This document shows, in pieces, positions 34,139 through 45,275 of a DNA stretch of 64,000 nucleotides (the stretch's first letter is position 1; the number at the start of each line of letters is the position of its first letter). Made by a program: the position numbers and the translations under genes. The notes below the pieces were generated by a model. That model was not told where the DNA came from and did not search any database. It saw only the letters and a program-made list of their open reading frames with translations. The stretch is from assembly GCF_036785885.1 (NCBI RefSeq), contig NC_092323.1, positions 12,408,501 to 12,472,500 of the forward strand. The letters are read 5' to 3'. Origin of the DNA: Coffea arabica (Eukaryota > Streptophyta > Magnoliopsida > Gentianales > Rubiaceae).

Positions 34139-35355
34139 AGTGATTGTTCGAGATAATTCATGGTTGGAACTTGGAATCGAAACGCGAGATCTGCTTTCTC
34201 TACATGAAAAATCTAAATAAAATCCTCAATTTCGACATATTTCGAAGTTCAGATAAATGTTTGATAAGTCAAATGTTGTACCTTGCATCTTGTGACCAAG
34301 TCTGTAATGCAAATAATAGGAAATAAACCAAAGTGCATTGCAGTACAAGGACTGCTCATGTCTGTTTGTAGTTTAATTTGAATATTTCGTGCAAGTTATA
34401 TATATGTACGTTCTCGAAATTATTTCCATGGAATGTCGCTCATGCTTTGATTTGACCATTAATCCCTTTCATTTTTATTATTTGTAGTAGTATTAATACA
34501 AGGATTTTTACTTCGACTAAATAATAGGAGATTAGTATGAAATGAGAAGCTCTCAAGATACAGATCGAGGGATAATATCCTGCAAACACTAGATTAGTAC
34601 ATGAAATATAAATTGCTTGTTTGATTCCTTCACGACTTTTAGGTCTACCAGAAATTTATACCAAGAATTTTATACAGAGGGATATTTATGTTTTGATACC
34701 AAGAAATGCACTGGCACTAATTAGTGTACCAATTTTGGTTATTTATGCAAGCCTTGGAAGTAGGCTTGGATCGATCATTTCAAAGATTTGGTCTAATGCT
34801 TTATTGGTTTGTTTATCAAATGAGGACAATCTAGTATGAGACTGCTTGTGGTAGTATGAGAATGTTTTGTAAAGACAATCTATGATGAGATTATTGGTGT
34901 TTTTTACTGCTCATATCAAATGTTGAAATTAAGATTATAGAGATGGACTGATATGATCATTAAAAAATAATTTCTGTTCTAGATTGAACCGAGACATGTA
35001 CTCTTTCCCCTACCTCTTTTAAATTCCAACCTTCCCTTATTATAAAAAAAATTAAAAATAAATAGAAAAGTAAGCTGTTTTTTTTTTTAAGAGGACAACT
35101 TCACATCACAAATACAGTTGAACTACTCTTTTTTTTTTTCTTCTCCTTGTCAAGTGTTGGCCAGGTCTGGCCTCAGTATCGCTGCTGTTCGATTGGATTT
35201 TCCTCTCAAGTTCCTCTCCTGTATTGACCTTACCCCATATCAGATTCTGTGAGGGAATTCTTAATAATGTTGATGCAATCGAATCGACCAAGTGTACACT
35301 TGCACACCATAAACTGTTGGTGGTTCATCAGCATTCTAATTCCAAACTAATTCAA
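34139..35355. other. CRP-C 3' flank and PRP5 upstream, no gene supported
   Basis: Sequence near 34886-35010 (GATGAGATTATTGGTG, CTAGATTGAACCGAGACATGT) matches the flank of CRP-B, which marks the end of the duplicated unit. The rest is AT-rich. Frames such as 34621-34839 have no domain. Confidence 0.45.
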
Positions 35356-35357
35356 AG

Positions 35358-35445
35358 TTTAGTTGAGAAAGGCCAACTAAACCTAATTCTACTAATCCAA
35401 CTACATTCGATCAAACACTTTCACCTCTATGGCTATCTATAAATA
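35358..35445 (+). promoter_or_regulatory. PRP5 upstream module, AC-II box changed
   Basis: GTTTAGTTGAGAAAGGCC (35357-35374) and TCCAACTACAT (35396-35406) are kept and TATAAATA is at 35438-35445. The site that is ACCAACC in PRP2-4 here reads GCCAACTAAACC, so the AC-II core is lost. Confidence 0.65.
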
Positions 35446-35569
35446 AGAGTCAAGAAACAATATGCGAGTCCCTCAACTCAAAACCAGAAAAAATACCCAT
35501 CTTGTACTTGTCGTAACACTTAAAAAAGTGTTTGCTAATTTCTAAATTCCAATACAATATCATTTACCA

Positions 35570-35923
35570 ATGGCTGCTTCTTCCAAAGTTTGCTTTGTTC
35601 TATCCTTGATCCTAGCTTTATCATTTTCAAGCATCAAGGTTTCTAACGCAGCTCGCTACCTTCTGCAGACGACGCCAGGAATACCTACAATGCCATCGTT
35701 GCCCAAGTTGCCTCCATTGCCTACCATGCCAAGCTTCCCTACAGCCACATTGCCACCATTGCCAGCTACCCCTTTGCCCACATTACCCACAAATCTTCCA
35801 TCACTGCCAAAGCCCACATTTCCGCCATTGCCAAGCACTCAGCTTCCAACTTTGCCTTCCATTCCATCTATTCCTACTACAATTCCTACTTTACCTTTCC
35901 CCTCACCACCACCATCAAGCTAG
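35570..35923 (+). CDS. Secreted proline-rich protein PRP5
   Basis: 117 residues, one exon, the shortest of the five. A signal peptide of about 27 residues (FVLSLILALSFSSIKVSNA) precedes AARYLLQTT. Repeats are LPKLPPLPTMPS, LPPLPATPLPTLPTN and LPPLPSTQLPTLPS, and the end is LPFPSPPPSS, so the FFSPPPSN tail is altered. It lacks the IPAATSLPNIP block of PRP2-4. No CRP copy follows; three 33-bp repeats lie in its 3' flank. Confidence 0.87.
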   Translation: MAASSKVCFVLSLILALSFSSIKVSNAARYLLQTTPGIPTMPSLPKLPPLPTMPSFPTATLPPLPATPLPTLPTNLPSLPKPTFPPLPSTQLPTLPSIPSIPTTIPTLPFPSPPPSS

Positions 35924-36054
35924 ACATTGAAAACGAAGCACTTCGATTATTTATCATCATTTCTTTACTGGGAAGTCTCGAAATCCATGAAGATTAGCGA
36001 TCATTTCTTTTTTTTTTTTTTTTTTTTGGTGGCTCCAGCCATAGTCGAATGTTA

Positions 36055-36156
36055 CTCATACTATGATTGCGTTGCTGTATCTTTGTTCTTCATACTATGA
36101 TTGTATTATTGGATCTCTGCTACTCATACTATGATCGTATTATTTGAACCTTTCTT
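36055..36156. repeat. Three tandem 33-bp units in the PRP5 3' flank
   Basis: Each unit begins CATACTATGAT(T/C)G and continues with a (G/T)ATTATTGGATCT-like part. Starts are at about 36055, 36089 and 36124. They follow a 20-base T run (36008-36027) and probably lie in or just after the PRP5 3' untranslated region. Confidence 0.75.
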
Positions 36157-37155
36157 TCACGGGGTCTGAGTATCTGGTTAAGATTTGACAGACAGCCATC
36201 AGAAATCTTATCTCAACAACATAAAAGCGGCTCTTTGGTTACATTCTTTGAATTAATTGATTTTTTTCTGAAAGACGAAAATAAAATGCGAATCTAAGGC
36301 TGCGAACGAAAACACAAACGACTACTGGCAAAACGCGATTCTGTTAGATGATATTGCTTTCAGGAAAATATATATATATATATATATATTGGTTTCCGGG
36401 TGAAAAAAAGAAAGTTCCAGACAAAAGCACTGAAATATCACCGACAACTGTATACTGGGCCAGCAGCAATTCAGTCCTTTTACAATCCAAGCATTCCGGT
36501 GCAACATACTTGTCTAGATTGAAATCAGGCTTCATGTCAAAGTTGATGGAACTTCATCTTGGAAACCCCAAAAAAAAAATTTTTTTTTGAGAGATAGACA
36601 AGCAAAACATGAGAGGATTTACTTTTCGCGCACTTTTATAGTCTGGATGTAAATCTTGTCATCACATCTTTGATAAGTATCCGGGATAGCTGTTTATATC
36701 ACAGTAGTTAATTGAAAACAGATTAAAATTTTTTATGTTTTTTGGTTTAAATGAGAATTTTGTTCACCAGTTAATATACACATGCCGCGTGTTCAAGCAA
36801 TGACGAGTTTGGATCCTCTTAATTGGTGTAACTTCCAGAGCTGTTAGGTCGTAGTTGTGCAAGCAACTCATTAACATATTTAAATATGTTGAACACTTCA
36901 ACGATTTTTATATAATTTATTAGGATATGGTACATGTATTGTGTGATTTGATATTATCAGACTCGATTTTTACATAATATGATATGGTATGCATTTACAT
37001 AAGTTATTGCACTGAATTTCTTAGCAGATGGAGTGCAAAAGAACAAAACGTACAGAAAAAATAAAATATGGCTCGCATGACGTAAATTTGCATCAAAATA
37101 TGTAACAAATACAATTGTATAGAACTGCACCTACCGCAATGGGACTTGCCTCATT
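36157..37155. other. Intergenic stretch, no gene seen
   Basis: AT-rich with a short (TA)n at 36369-36389 and a T run at 36579-36588. No coding frame, RNA gene or transposon ends were recognised. Confidence 0.5.
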
Positions 37156-37627
37156 TCCATTTTATCTGCATCAGAAAGGAGCTATAAAAAATGCTAAACT
37201 ATTATTAGCAAGTTTCGCAACTCATCCAAAGAAATCCAAACGGATGTACATCATCCTTTGAATTTTTGGTCTTAACTTTCCCATTATGGTATGTGTGTGT
37301 TTGAAAAGTAAAAGCTGAAAACAAGAGGGGACTTTGAAGCAGCTGACGAGTTCCATGCGATGTACTGTTACCATTGCGAAATCAGTTTCCAGGTGTACAC
37401 TACTTTTGCTACCTGTCACCATTTCAGCCCCTTCACCATGAAATTTTTCCAGATCACATGTCAAAAACTCATCTAAAACCTGAGAAACCATAAGTCCAGA
37501 TTGAGAAAATGCCAAGAACCCACCGCACTGCAATTTTCTACTGATAATCTAGACACCAACGTCATACTCTAATCAATGTATCATGCTCTTCAAGCACAAA
37601 TCATGAAATCCTTCTGGTTTCCTTCAC

Positions 37628-37636
37628 TATAAATAG
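37628..37636 (+). promoter_or_regulatory. TATA box of GRP copy 1
   Basis: TATAAATAG is 78 bp before the start codon at 37706. The equivalent in copy 2 is at 38649-38657, also 78 bp before its ATG at 38727. Confidence 0.75.
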
Positions 37637-37705
37637 AGCTTGAATGAACTAGTATTTTCCTAACATCTTCAGTTTCTCTTTTGTAAGCCAGAAAGCACAG
37701 GAAAA

Positions 37706-39602
37706 ATGAAGTCCGGAGCGTTTATTTTGGTTGCACTTCTATGTGCTCTATTTCTTCTCGTTTCTTCCACTATGGCTGTTGATTCACCCAAGGATGGAAC
37801 AAAGGGTAAGAAAATACTAGTACCAAGTAGCTATGTTTATGTTTTTGCAAGATTTCCATCGGTCATTAACTTGATTTTCTTATTTTTCAATAGATATATC
37901 ATACGATCTCCGTTAATGAATAGTATGGATAATAGGATGAATTACAAAAGTTTGACTGGTTGACAATTTTTGTTTGCAGAGGACAAGGCAAAGGAACCCG
38001 AACAATATGGAGGTCGGTGTAGGTTTGGCTGCTGTGGTCGTTTGGGCCCCTATGGTTGTAGTAGGTGTTGCAGAACAGGTAATAGTTGTACCATTTAAAG
38101 AAACAGGATTTAAATGGATATAAAATCGCACCTAGCTAACACAATCATACCCAGTCCCATTTGATTGACATCAAAAAAGAGCTATTGAAAAGCCTGAACT
38201 ATTATTAGCTATTTCACTACTCATCCAAATAAACCCGAACGGATGTACTTTTGTCTCAACTTTTCCCGTTATACGGTTATAGTATGTGTGTGTTTCAAAA
38301 GTAAAAGCTGAAAACGAGAGTTGACTTCGAAGCACCTGACAAGTTCCATGCGTGCAGTTGCTAAGACAACCTCGTAATATAGTGTTACCACTGCGAAATC
38401 AGTTTCCTGGTGTACGCTACGCTATTCTTGCCACCTGTCGCAATTTAAGCCCTTTAACTATATATTTCTTCCAGATCACATCTTGAAAACTCATCTAAGA
38501 ACTTAGAAACTGCATTCCAGATTGAGAAAAGTCCAAGAACCCAGCGTACTGCATTTTGTACGCACTGATAATATAGAACAACGTCGTATCCTCATCAAAG
38601 TATCTTGCTCTCATGCACGTATCATTATATCCCTCTAGTTTCATTCACTATAAATAGTGCTTAAAATGGACTAGCATTGCCACAACGTCTACAGTTTCTC
38701 TTGTGTAAACCAGAAGCTTAAAAAAAATGAAGTCCAGAGCGTTTATATTAGTTGCTCTTCTATGTGCTCTATCTCTTCTTGTTTTTGCTACTATGGTCTG
38801 CTGATAACCCAAAAGATGAAACAAAGGGGTAAGTGCATCCCAATATTTAGTAGCTATTGCATGTGGCCTTGCTATGCCTGTATATACTTCTGTTGTATTT
38901 CCTTAAACTTTTGCCTATACTATCATTTCAATCATTAAATGTTACTTGATTTTCTTATTTTAGAACCACGATTCAATTATTTATATTCACTTTTAATTAC
39001 AAAATTGAATTTTATTGTCTTTCAATGGAATTATCATCTGATATATGTAAGTTATTAGTGTAAATTATGGGATGAATTACAAAAATTTGTGTGGTTGACG
39101 GCCGTTGTTTGCAGAGAACGACGCGAAGGAGAACGAGGCTAAGGAACCCGAACAATATGGAGGTCCGTGTAGATATGGCTGCTGTGGTCGTCGGGGCCCC
39201 TATGGTTGTAGTAGGTGTTGCAGAACAGGTAATAGTTGCACCATTCAAAGAAACAGGATTTAAATGCATGAACAGTACTTGTAACTTAAAAAGTTGTGTT
39301 GTCCACTCCATGTAGCTAATGAAGCTGAAGCAACCCAAGTAAACGCTGACATCAATAGCAATGAAGGCGGTGGACATGGTGGTGGCGGCGGCTATGGAGG
39401 TGGTGGTGGCGGCCATGGAGGTGGCTATGGAGGCGGCGGCGGTGGTGGCTATGGAGGTGGTCATGGTGGGGGAGGTGGTCATGGTGGTGGAGGTGGATAT
39501 GGTGGGCACTGCAGCTACGGCTGTTGTGGTGGCTATGGCAAATATTGCAGGTGCTGCTACAACCCTGAAGAAGCTCAAGCTTTGGTACAAAATGAGAACT
39601 GA
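37706..39602 (+). CDS. Secreted cysteine/glycine-rich protein, composite gene model
   Basis: Exon 1 of copy 1 (37706-37805, phase 1 end) encodes a signal peptide (SGAFILVALLCALFLLVSS). Exon 2 exists twice: 37980-38078 (33 codons) and 39115-39228 (38 codons). Both are symmetric phase-1 exons with GCCG-type Cys motifs (C-x3-GCCGR-x3-GPYGCSRCCRT). The only terminal exon is 39316-39602: acidic NEAEATQV, then (GGGGYGGG/GGH)n and a Cys end (GCCGGYGKYCRCCYNPEEAQ) like plant class II glycine-rich proteins (AtGRP3 type). Joining exon 1 to one or both exon 2 copies and to exon 3 stays in frame (162, 167 or 200 codons with stop). This joining is an inference from phase. The product would go to the wall or apoplast; in Arabidopsis such proteins bind wall-associated kinases. 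Confidence 0.62.
38727..38828 (+). pseudogene. GRP copy 2 exon 1, out of frame
   Basis: ATGAAGTCCAGAGCG... matches copy 1 exon 1 through the signal peptide, but the segment before the donor (38829 GTAAGT) is 102 bases against 100 in copy 1. Its frame reaches TGA at codon 26 and its phase does not fit exon 2. Copy 2 alone therefore cannot make the protein unless the sequence carries an error here. Confidence 0.7.
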
Positions 39603-40239
39603 GCCAAGCCATAAATCAAGGAAACTTCCATGTACAACTTAGTTTGCATGAATAACTACATGGTTGAATGTTGATCTTATGACAAAAATAAAATACTTAG
39701 TACATGTGCTTCTGTACTTAGCACATATGCAAGGAATAAAAAGTTTCAGTCATCATTTGATGATGTGAATTTCAAGTGTCCTTCAATCCCATGCCTGGAT
39801 TTCTTTTCTTTTTTTTTAATTTGACATCTGCTACTTGTCATGTTCGTCTTTGCTCTTAACATTTGCACTTTGCACTTGAATGCTCCAATCAAAATTTAAG
39901 TAACTTTGCGAAATAAATAAAACAATTCATAAAATTATGCCAAAAGAACTAACTTAAGAAGGCACATCAAGAAGAGAATGTTTTGAGTTCCAAACACACA
40001 GTTAGTTATAGACAAACATTTTCACAAATCCATGCACAATTTAAAGTTTAAATTGCTCAACATCTCAATTATGTGTCAGTTAGGGATAGGAAGGGCATTG
40101 TGTAGAATAATCTCTTTTGACTCTGTTAACAAAATAAATGGCTTGATTTGCATGACAAATCATGTTCATATGCAATACAAAACACTACTACAAATTGGCC
40201 ATTAAGATTATTTTATTAACAACAGCAAACCATTCAAAA
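39603..40239. other. GRP 3' flank, no gene seen
   Basis: The first 150 bases include AATAAA-type signals (39687, 39735) and are likely the 3' end of the GRP transcript. The remainder is AT-rich. Confidence 0.5.
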
Positions 40240-40560
40240 ACCAAACCTATTATTAGGAAGCTTCATAAAGTCATCCCAAGGAAAAACAACCAAACGAGTC
40301 TACTTCATCTAATGGAATTTTTTGTTTTGTTTTGTTTTGGGTGACATTTCTCGATTTAGTATGTTGAGCATGCAAAACAGAGTGTACCGTTCAAGGATTG
40401 ACTTCCAAGCAGCTGACACAAGTCCCATGCATGCATTACACGGAAACCCTCGTAACACAAGCCTACCAGAATTTATTTCTAGGTGTTGATTACTCAAGAA
40501 CCCTGCCAAATTGATATATGCTAGCTGCCACGAATTCAGCCTCTTCTGAATCAAATTGTT
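40240..40560. repeat. Third, decayed copy of the GRP upstream sequence
   Basis: CCTATTATTAGGAAGCTTCATAAAGTCATCC, CAAACGAGTCTACTTCATC and GACTTCCAAGCAGCTGACACAAGTCCCATGC align in order with 37195-37380 and 38210-38350 of the two GRP units. No TATA or exon 1 follows, so only promoter-side sequence survives. Confidence 0.6.
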
Positions 40561-40669
40561 TACAAATAGGCCAAATTGATATATATGCTAGCATCAGCAT
40601 CATCCGGGTTAGTTTTTAGATGGGGGTAGCGAGAAGGAAAGAAATCTTGGCAATTACATGGAATGGTTG

Positions 40670-40880
40670 GTAAGGAATGGAAAGAATAGCGGTCGGGATG
40701 TTAGGCACTTTAGGCAGACAGCAAGGGAGGCAGTGTCAATTTCACAGTTGCAGGCACGTTAGGCATGGATGGCAATGTGCTGGAAAATGCTGGCTCTGTG
40801 GGCTTTGGCAGGGTACGTATTCATGCCACTGATGGAGGCAATGTAGTTGCAGGAATTGCGGGCTTTGTGGGCTATAACCA
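40670..40880 (-). pseudogene. Possible decayed PRP fragment, inverted
   Basis: On the minus strand the stretch has TGCCAAAGCCCACA, ACATTGCCATCCATGCC and ATTGCCTCCATC, resembling the Pro-codon repeats of the PRP genes (TGCCAAAGCCCACATTGCC). No frame is kept and no signal peptide is visible. If real, it is an inverted, old member of the array 4.8 kb beyond PRP5. The alternative is chance similarity of GCC-rich sequence. Confidence 0.35.
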
Positions 40881-42390
40881 TATAGAGTTGTAAGTAATTT
40901 CTCACAGTAAATGTTCTGCTTGTTCGTGGAAACAAGAGAACTAAAGCATCATCAGGTTTGACAAATGCAAGTGCACATCTTTGGACTTGGGAGTTGGGAG
41001 GACTCGGGAGCTAATACCTACATAGAAAATGGGCGATGGATGAAGAAAGGTGCAACGGACTTTTTATGTCCTCCAATGTGGGTGGCAGAATACACTTTCC
41101 TTGAAGTTGATCAGCGAGATTACTTTTGTGATTGCTGAAATTCATGACAAAACGGTTCAACATCTTCAATCACAAATTCGTCGAACTGCAATTATAATCT
41201 CATTGGACCAAACTCGAGTAAGCAAATCAAATCAAATCGCTAATGTCACTTCTTCCAAGTAGCGCTGACATTCTAAGATTGACAAGGAAATGCAGGCTTT
41301 GACTCATCATTTACTTAAAGCAGGATACAACAGCAAAAGAAATCCAGAAGCAAAGAATATGAAACTAACCTGAAAACAAAGATTTAGTATTTCACATTTA
41401 GAACAGTTACACGCAAATCAAAAACATTTTTGCTGCATTGGGTCGGTGAACATCCGTACAAGCATGTGTTACAACAAGATATATACAGTCTCAGGAGTAA
41501 TGCTACTAAAGTTTGATGCCCGATGCTGTCAGAAGATAAAATGGAACTCAGACACGTCGCTGAAGACTGGAGAGTCACTCATCACTCAAACGGTGGTCTT
41601 CTTAGACAAAGAAACACCATTATCACAGCTGTTTAAGTAAAATCCAACAGTCAAAGGCAACCAAAAATAGTTAAAATGAGGCATAAAATAAATAGATTTC
41701 ACATCAGACTTCAACGACACTACTTGTAAGCTTACATTTCTGCAAAAGTGACTTAAGAAAGGGTGCCGGATGATATGTTTGAGAAACCAAAGATTGCATT
41801 AGTTAAATCCACATTCAAATGCACATTATATACTTAGCCAGTCGTATTGACCATCCCAATTAGTCATGAGATACAACTCAAGGCTGATTATCAAATCAAA
41901 AGGAGTGGTTTGAAAACACAAAATTTGGAAAAGATGGCCAATGGAAATGTGGTTACAAGTACAATTGAATATGAGAAACATAACGAACTTGATAGATCTT
42001 CCTGCTGAAGTTATTTGCTTTTCTTTTAATTAGTTCATAAAATGTTATTCGACTATAATAGTCAGCAGAAAGACATCCAGAAATTTTCTCACTCCATAAT
42101 TGAATTTAAGAAAAGAAATTTATACTATAAGTTAAGTCTACGCCAATGAACAAGTTGCACAAAAATAGTTCTTAAATAACTGAAACACGGCAAGATATGA
42201 AATACACCGGACTTGCAAGTAAGCTTAGTCAAATTTAAACAAGAAGAAGCATCAGATAAACAAAATTGTTTAATAGTAAGAGGCAAAGGAAAGAATATTA
42301 CCCATGATACGAGCCTTAAGGGTGATAAGGTTGCAGTCTCTTCAGAAAAAGGGTCATACTAAAGAACCAGAAGAGTTCTTAAGCCTTGTC
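40881..42390. other. Intergenic stretch, no gene supported
   Basis: AT-rich sequence downstream of the IMPACT-family gene. Short frames (41050-41262, 41384-41640, 42304-42543) have no domain or splice support; the last lies opposite the terminal IMPACT exon. Confidence 0.5.
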
Positions 42391-43926
42391 TTAGCGCTTG
42401 AAGAAAACAATATCTCTGCTGCAGCTAACTTTGATAGCTTCCTCCAAACTCTCCATCTGATCAAAATCAACTTTAAAAGTTACCATGGTAACACCATCTT
42501 TTCCAGTGTCATAATCTTGCTTAATGTCTTCAGCCCGAAATGATTGTAACTGCAAGATACACAAATGGTGTATTTGTGAGACAACTTTTACGATGTTGAG
42601 ATGCACAAATCACAACCTCATCAAGCAAGTAAATGCATTGATGACATTTAGCAAAATGGTAATACATGAAAAACTGACGTATGCTCCACATGTCAAAATG
42701 ACAATCGAAACTTGATTCGTCATGATAATATTTGACAGCTAATTAGCCAGCAACACAACCAGAAGAGAACTTATAAATCCTCTGAATCTTACCTGATGGT
42801 AGAGAACCCCCAAAAGGTCATATGGAATCTCCAAGCCCATTGGAACCTACAAATCAAGATCCTTGTCACAATATTTAATTCATGAAGCAGATTTCAGTGT
42901 GCAAAGTACGAAGTGGAAAAGAAACTTATAGAATTAGACTACTATTGATTCAATAGGCACATGTTTTAGAGAATGTAAAAGCCAGCAAGGATGAGTTGTT
43001 ACTTTGGACTTGACAAGACAAGTGGGGGCATTTCTCAAACAATCAGCGGCAACCCCTCCATAAGCCCTGACTAAACCTCCAGTGCCAAGTTTAATACCTC
43101 CGAAGTACCTAAATTATGAAATGCAAAAAGATGAACATCTTGAATAGCTTCTCTCCCTAGATAGAAAAGCCAAATGACAGATTAATGAATGTCAAAAACT
43201 TAATGCATGTATCAAACAATGAAAATGGTTACGTAAAAAACAACATTCTCTACATTTCATTCACAAAAGAAACATTTGAATCAGAACCAAAGGGAAAAAA
43301 GCAATAGCATGGCCCCAAAAATGTGCAACATTGTCTACCTGATCACGACTACCATAACTCTATCAATCCCAGAAGATTCAATTGCAGAAAGTATTGGCTT
43401 GCCAGCAGTACCAGATGGTTCACCGTCATCATTACTCCGAAACTGATCCCCAACCTAGAATTCACAAATAACTGCATTTGCATCGAAAACAACCAAAAAA
43501 AAAAATGGGGCAAAAAGAAATAAAAGCCTCATAATTGATTCAAAGTACTCCAAGAATCACTAATAACTATCATACCGGAAAAATATCAAATTTTGTACCT
43601 TATATGCCCAACAATTATGTGTAGCCTTGGGGTCACGAACCTTATTTCCAAACAAAACAAAAAATCAGTCTTTAATGGCAAAAAAAAAAAAACAGAAGCA
43701 AAATGCAAGAAAGAAGAGGGACAGGAGTGATTATTAATACCTCAGTGAGGAAGGCCTGAGCAGAGCGTTCATTAGAGATGGTGCCAGCAATGGCGATAAA
43801 TTTACTCTTCTTTATCTCTTTCTGAAATGTGACCCTTTCTTTAATTGTGGTAAAGGCACCACCTTTATGATTATTATTGGGATTAGAATCAGAAGCAGTG
43901 ATGCTATTGCTGCTAATGGTGGCCAT
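42391..43926 (-). CDS. IMPACT/YigZ family protein
   Basis: Six exons on the minus strand, all GT-AG: 43741-43926, 43599-43640, 43339-43454, 43003-43108, 42793-42846 and 42391-42549, giving 220 residues. The family signatures are intact: [34 protein letters not shown], and [17 protein letters not shown]. The C-terminal part (from [15 protein letters not shown]) matches the second, ferredoxin-like YigZ domain. There is no N-terminal RWD domain, so it is of the bacterial/organellar YigZ type and not the GCN1-binding IMPACT/YIH1 type. Biochemical role unknown. An in-frame ATG at 44085 would add 53 residues rich in Leu, Ser, His and basic residues, without acidic ones, which could be an organelle transit peptide. 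Confidence 0.9.
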
Positions 43927-44172
43927 TGGCGTCAGATAAATACAGGGTTTTGTCAGAATTACGGAGAATGAGGGAAGAAAAGGGTGATACTTATTATGGA
44001 GATTGTGATGGAGAAGAAGGGATTTGTTCAGATTTTTCAAAGGGGTTGAGAGAATCAGCATAGAAGCAGCCACCTGCATCAGCAAAAACCTTCCATCTAA
44101 AACGTTGTCGTGAATGGTGGAATTCGATTAAGGTTTCGTTCTTTGTTTTTTATGCTCAATTTTGAGGACAGA

Positions 44173-44296
44173 AAAATATGCGAGCAACAAAATAGTCTTT
44201 AGGATTATATAGCACACTTTTAAAATATGCAAGCAACAAAATATTCCTTAGAAACATTGGAGGCGTGGAACTCTAGGGTATTATATAGCACGCTTT
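44173..44296. repeat. Local duplication upstream of the IMPACT-family gene
   Basis: AAATATGC(G/A)AGCAACAAAATA...TTATATAGCAC(A/G)CTTT occurs at 44173-44220 and again at 44223-44296. The second copy carries about 27 extra bases in its centre. It lies about 90 bp beyond the possible upstream start at 44085, in the likely promoter. Confidence 0.7.
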
Positions 44297-45275
44297 AGAG
44301 GGTGCAAAAAGATGGGAGCCTTTCAACTGAACAGAAAGACAAAAGAAAAGGGGAAAAAAAAAAAAAGTTACCCCACATTTGTGATTTGGTACAAAAAATG
44401 ACTCCAGTAGACAAATTTTGGAAAATGCATTTCCATCCATTAAAAAGTAATTTTAAGAAGTTAGCCTAGAGTGACATTTGCATAATTTGGCTTAAATACC
44501 TACATTTTGAGAAAAAGTATAACATATTTTCCTTGAAAAATGTTGTTCGCACCATAATATCTATTAATTACACTCCTATTATTATTTTAATCATATAATT
44601 TTTCGATTGTTAGAGTATATAATAAAATAAATTATGATAGTGCAAGTAACAAAAAAAGAAGTACAAATAACATTTCTCTTCTCCTTTTGCTCAAGTTATG
44701 CAAGTAGTACTATTTCCTCTGTCAACGAGCAATTCTTAGGTTTTTTAATGAAGGACAACAAAAGTATGAAAATACATATTCAAATGATGTCCATGCCAAA
44801 ATAAGAAGACCACCATGCAAAGAAATATGTTATTGTGAAATTTAATATTAAATTATCAAGGTTACTGCAAAATAAAATGTAAAAGATCAATATGATGTTA
44901 AGAGATGTGATTCGCTAACTAAGGTTTTTTCATGATTAAATTGGATTGGCACTCCTCAAAAATGCCCTTTTTCAATCCAAAAGTCTCATACTAAATATGA
45001 AAATCAAATAAACAAACTAAGATGGCCTTTTCATTCGAACCTTCATTTTGTACTAAACATAGAACTAGAAATAAGTTATAAAAACATGATCTATTCAAGT
45101 TTATGTGAAAAAAGTAAATTTTTCACAAAAAAGATTTGCACGTACTGATGAGCAAATATAAGCAAAATACCACACTTTCCTAGTAAATCAAGCACAAATG
45201 CAAGGAATTGTTTTTGCTTTCTAATACTATGGAAAACTATAATTTTTTATTCGCTTCGCTTTCACCATCCCCAAC
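44297..45275. other. Intergenic AT-rich stretch, no gene seen
   Basis: No coding frame or element ends were recognised. An A run lies at 44355-44366. Confidence 0.5.

Larger units (their letters stand above)
37156..39265. repeat. Tandem duplication of the GRP locus, about 1 kb units
   Basis: Unit 1 runs from about 37156 to 38112 and unit 2 from about 38150 to 39265. Both contain the same upstream sequence (AACTATTATTAGC, AAACGGATGTAC, AAAAGTAAAAGCTGAAAAC), TATAAATAG, exon 1, intron 1, exon 2 and the start of intron 2 (GTAATAGTTG...AAAGAAACAGGATTTAAATG). Unit 1 stops in intron 2, so exon 3 was not copied. Confidence 0.85.

Noticed and set aside
39012-39590. Antisense Thr/Ala/Ile-rich frame of 192 codons opposite the GRP terminal exon
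   Set aside because: It mirrors the GGT/GGC repeat of the glycine-rich exon and ignores the clear intron borders on the plus strand.
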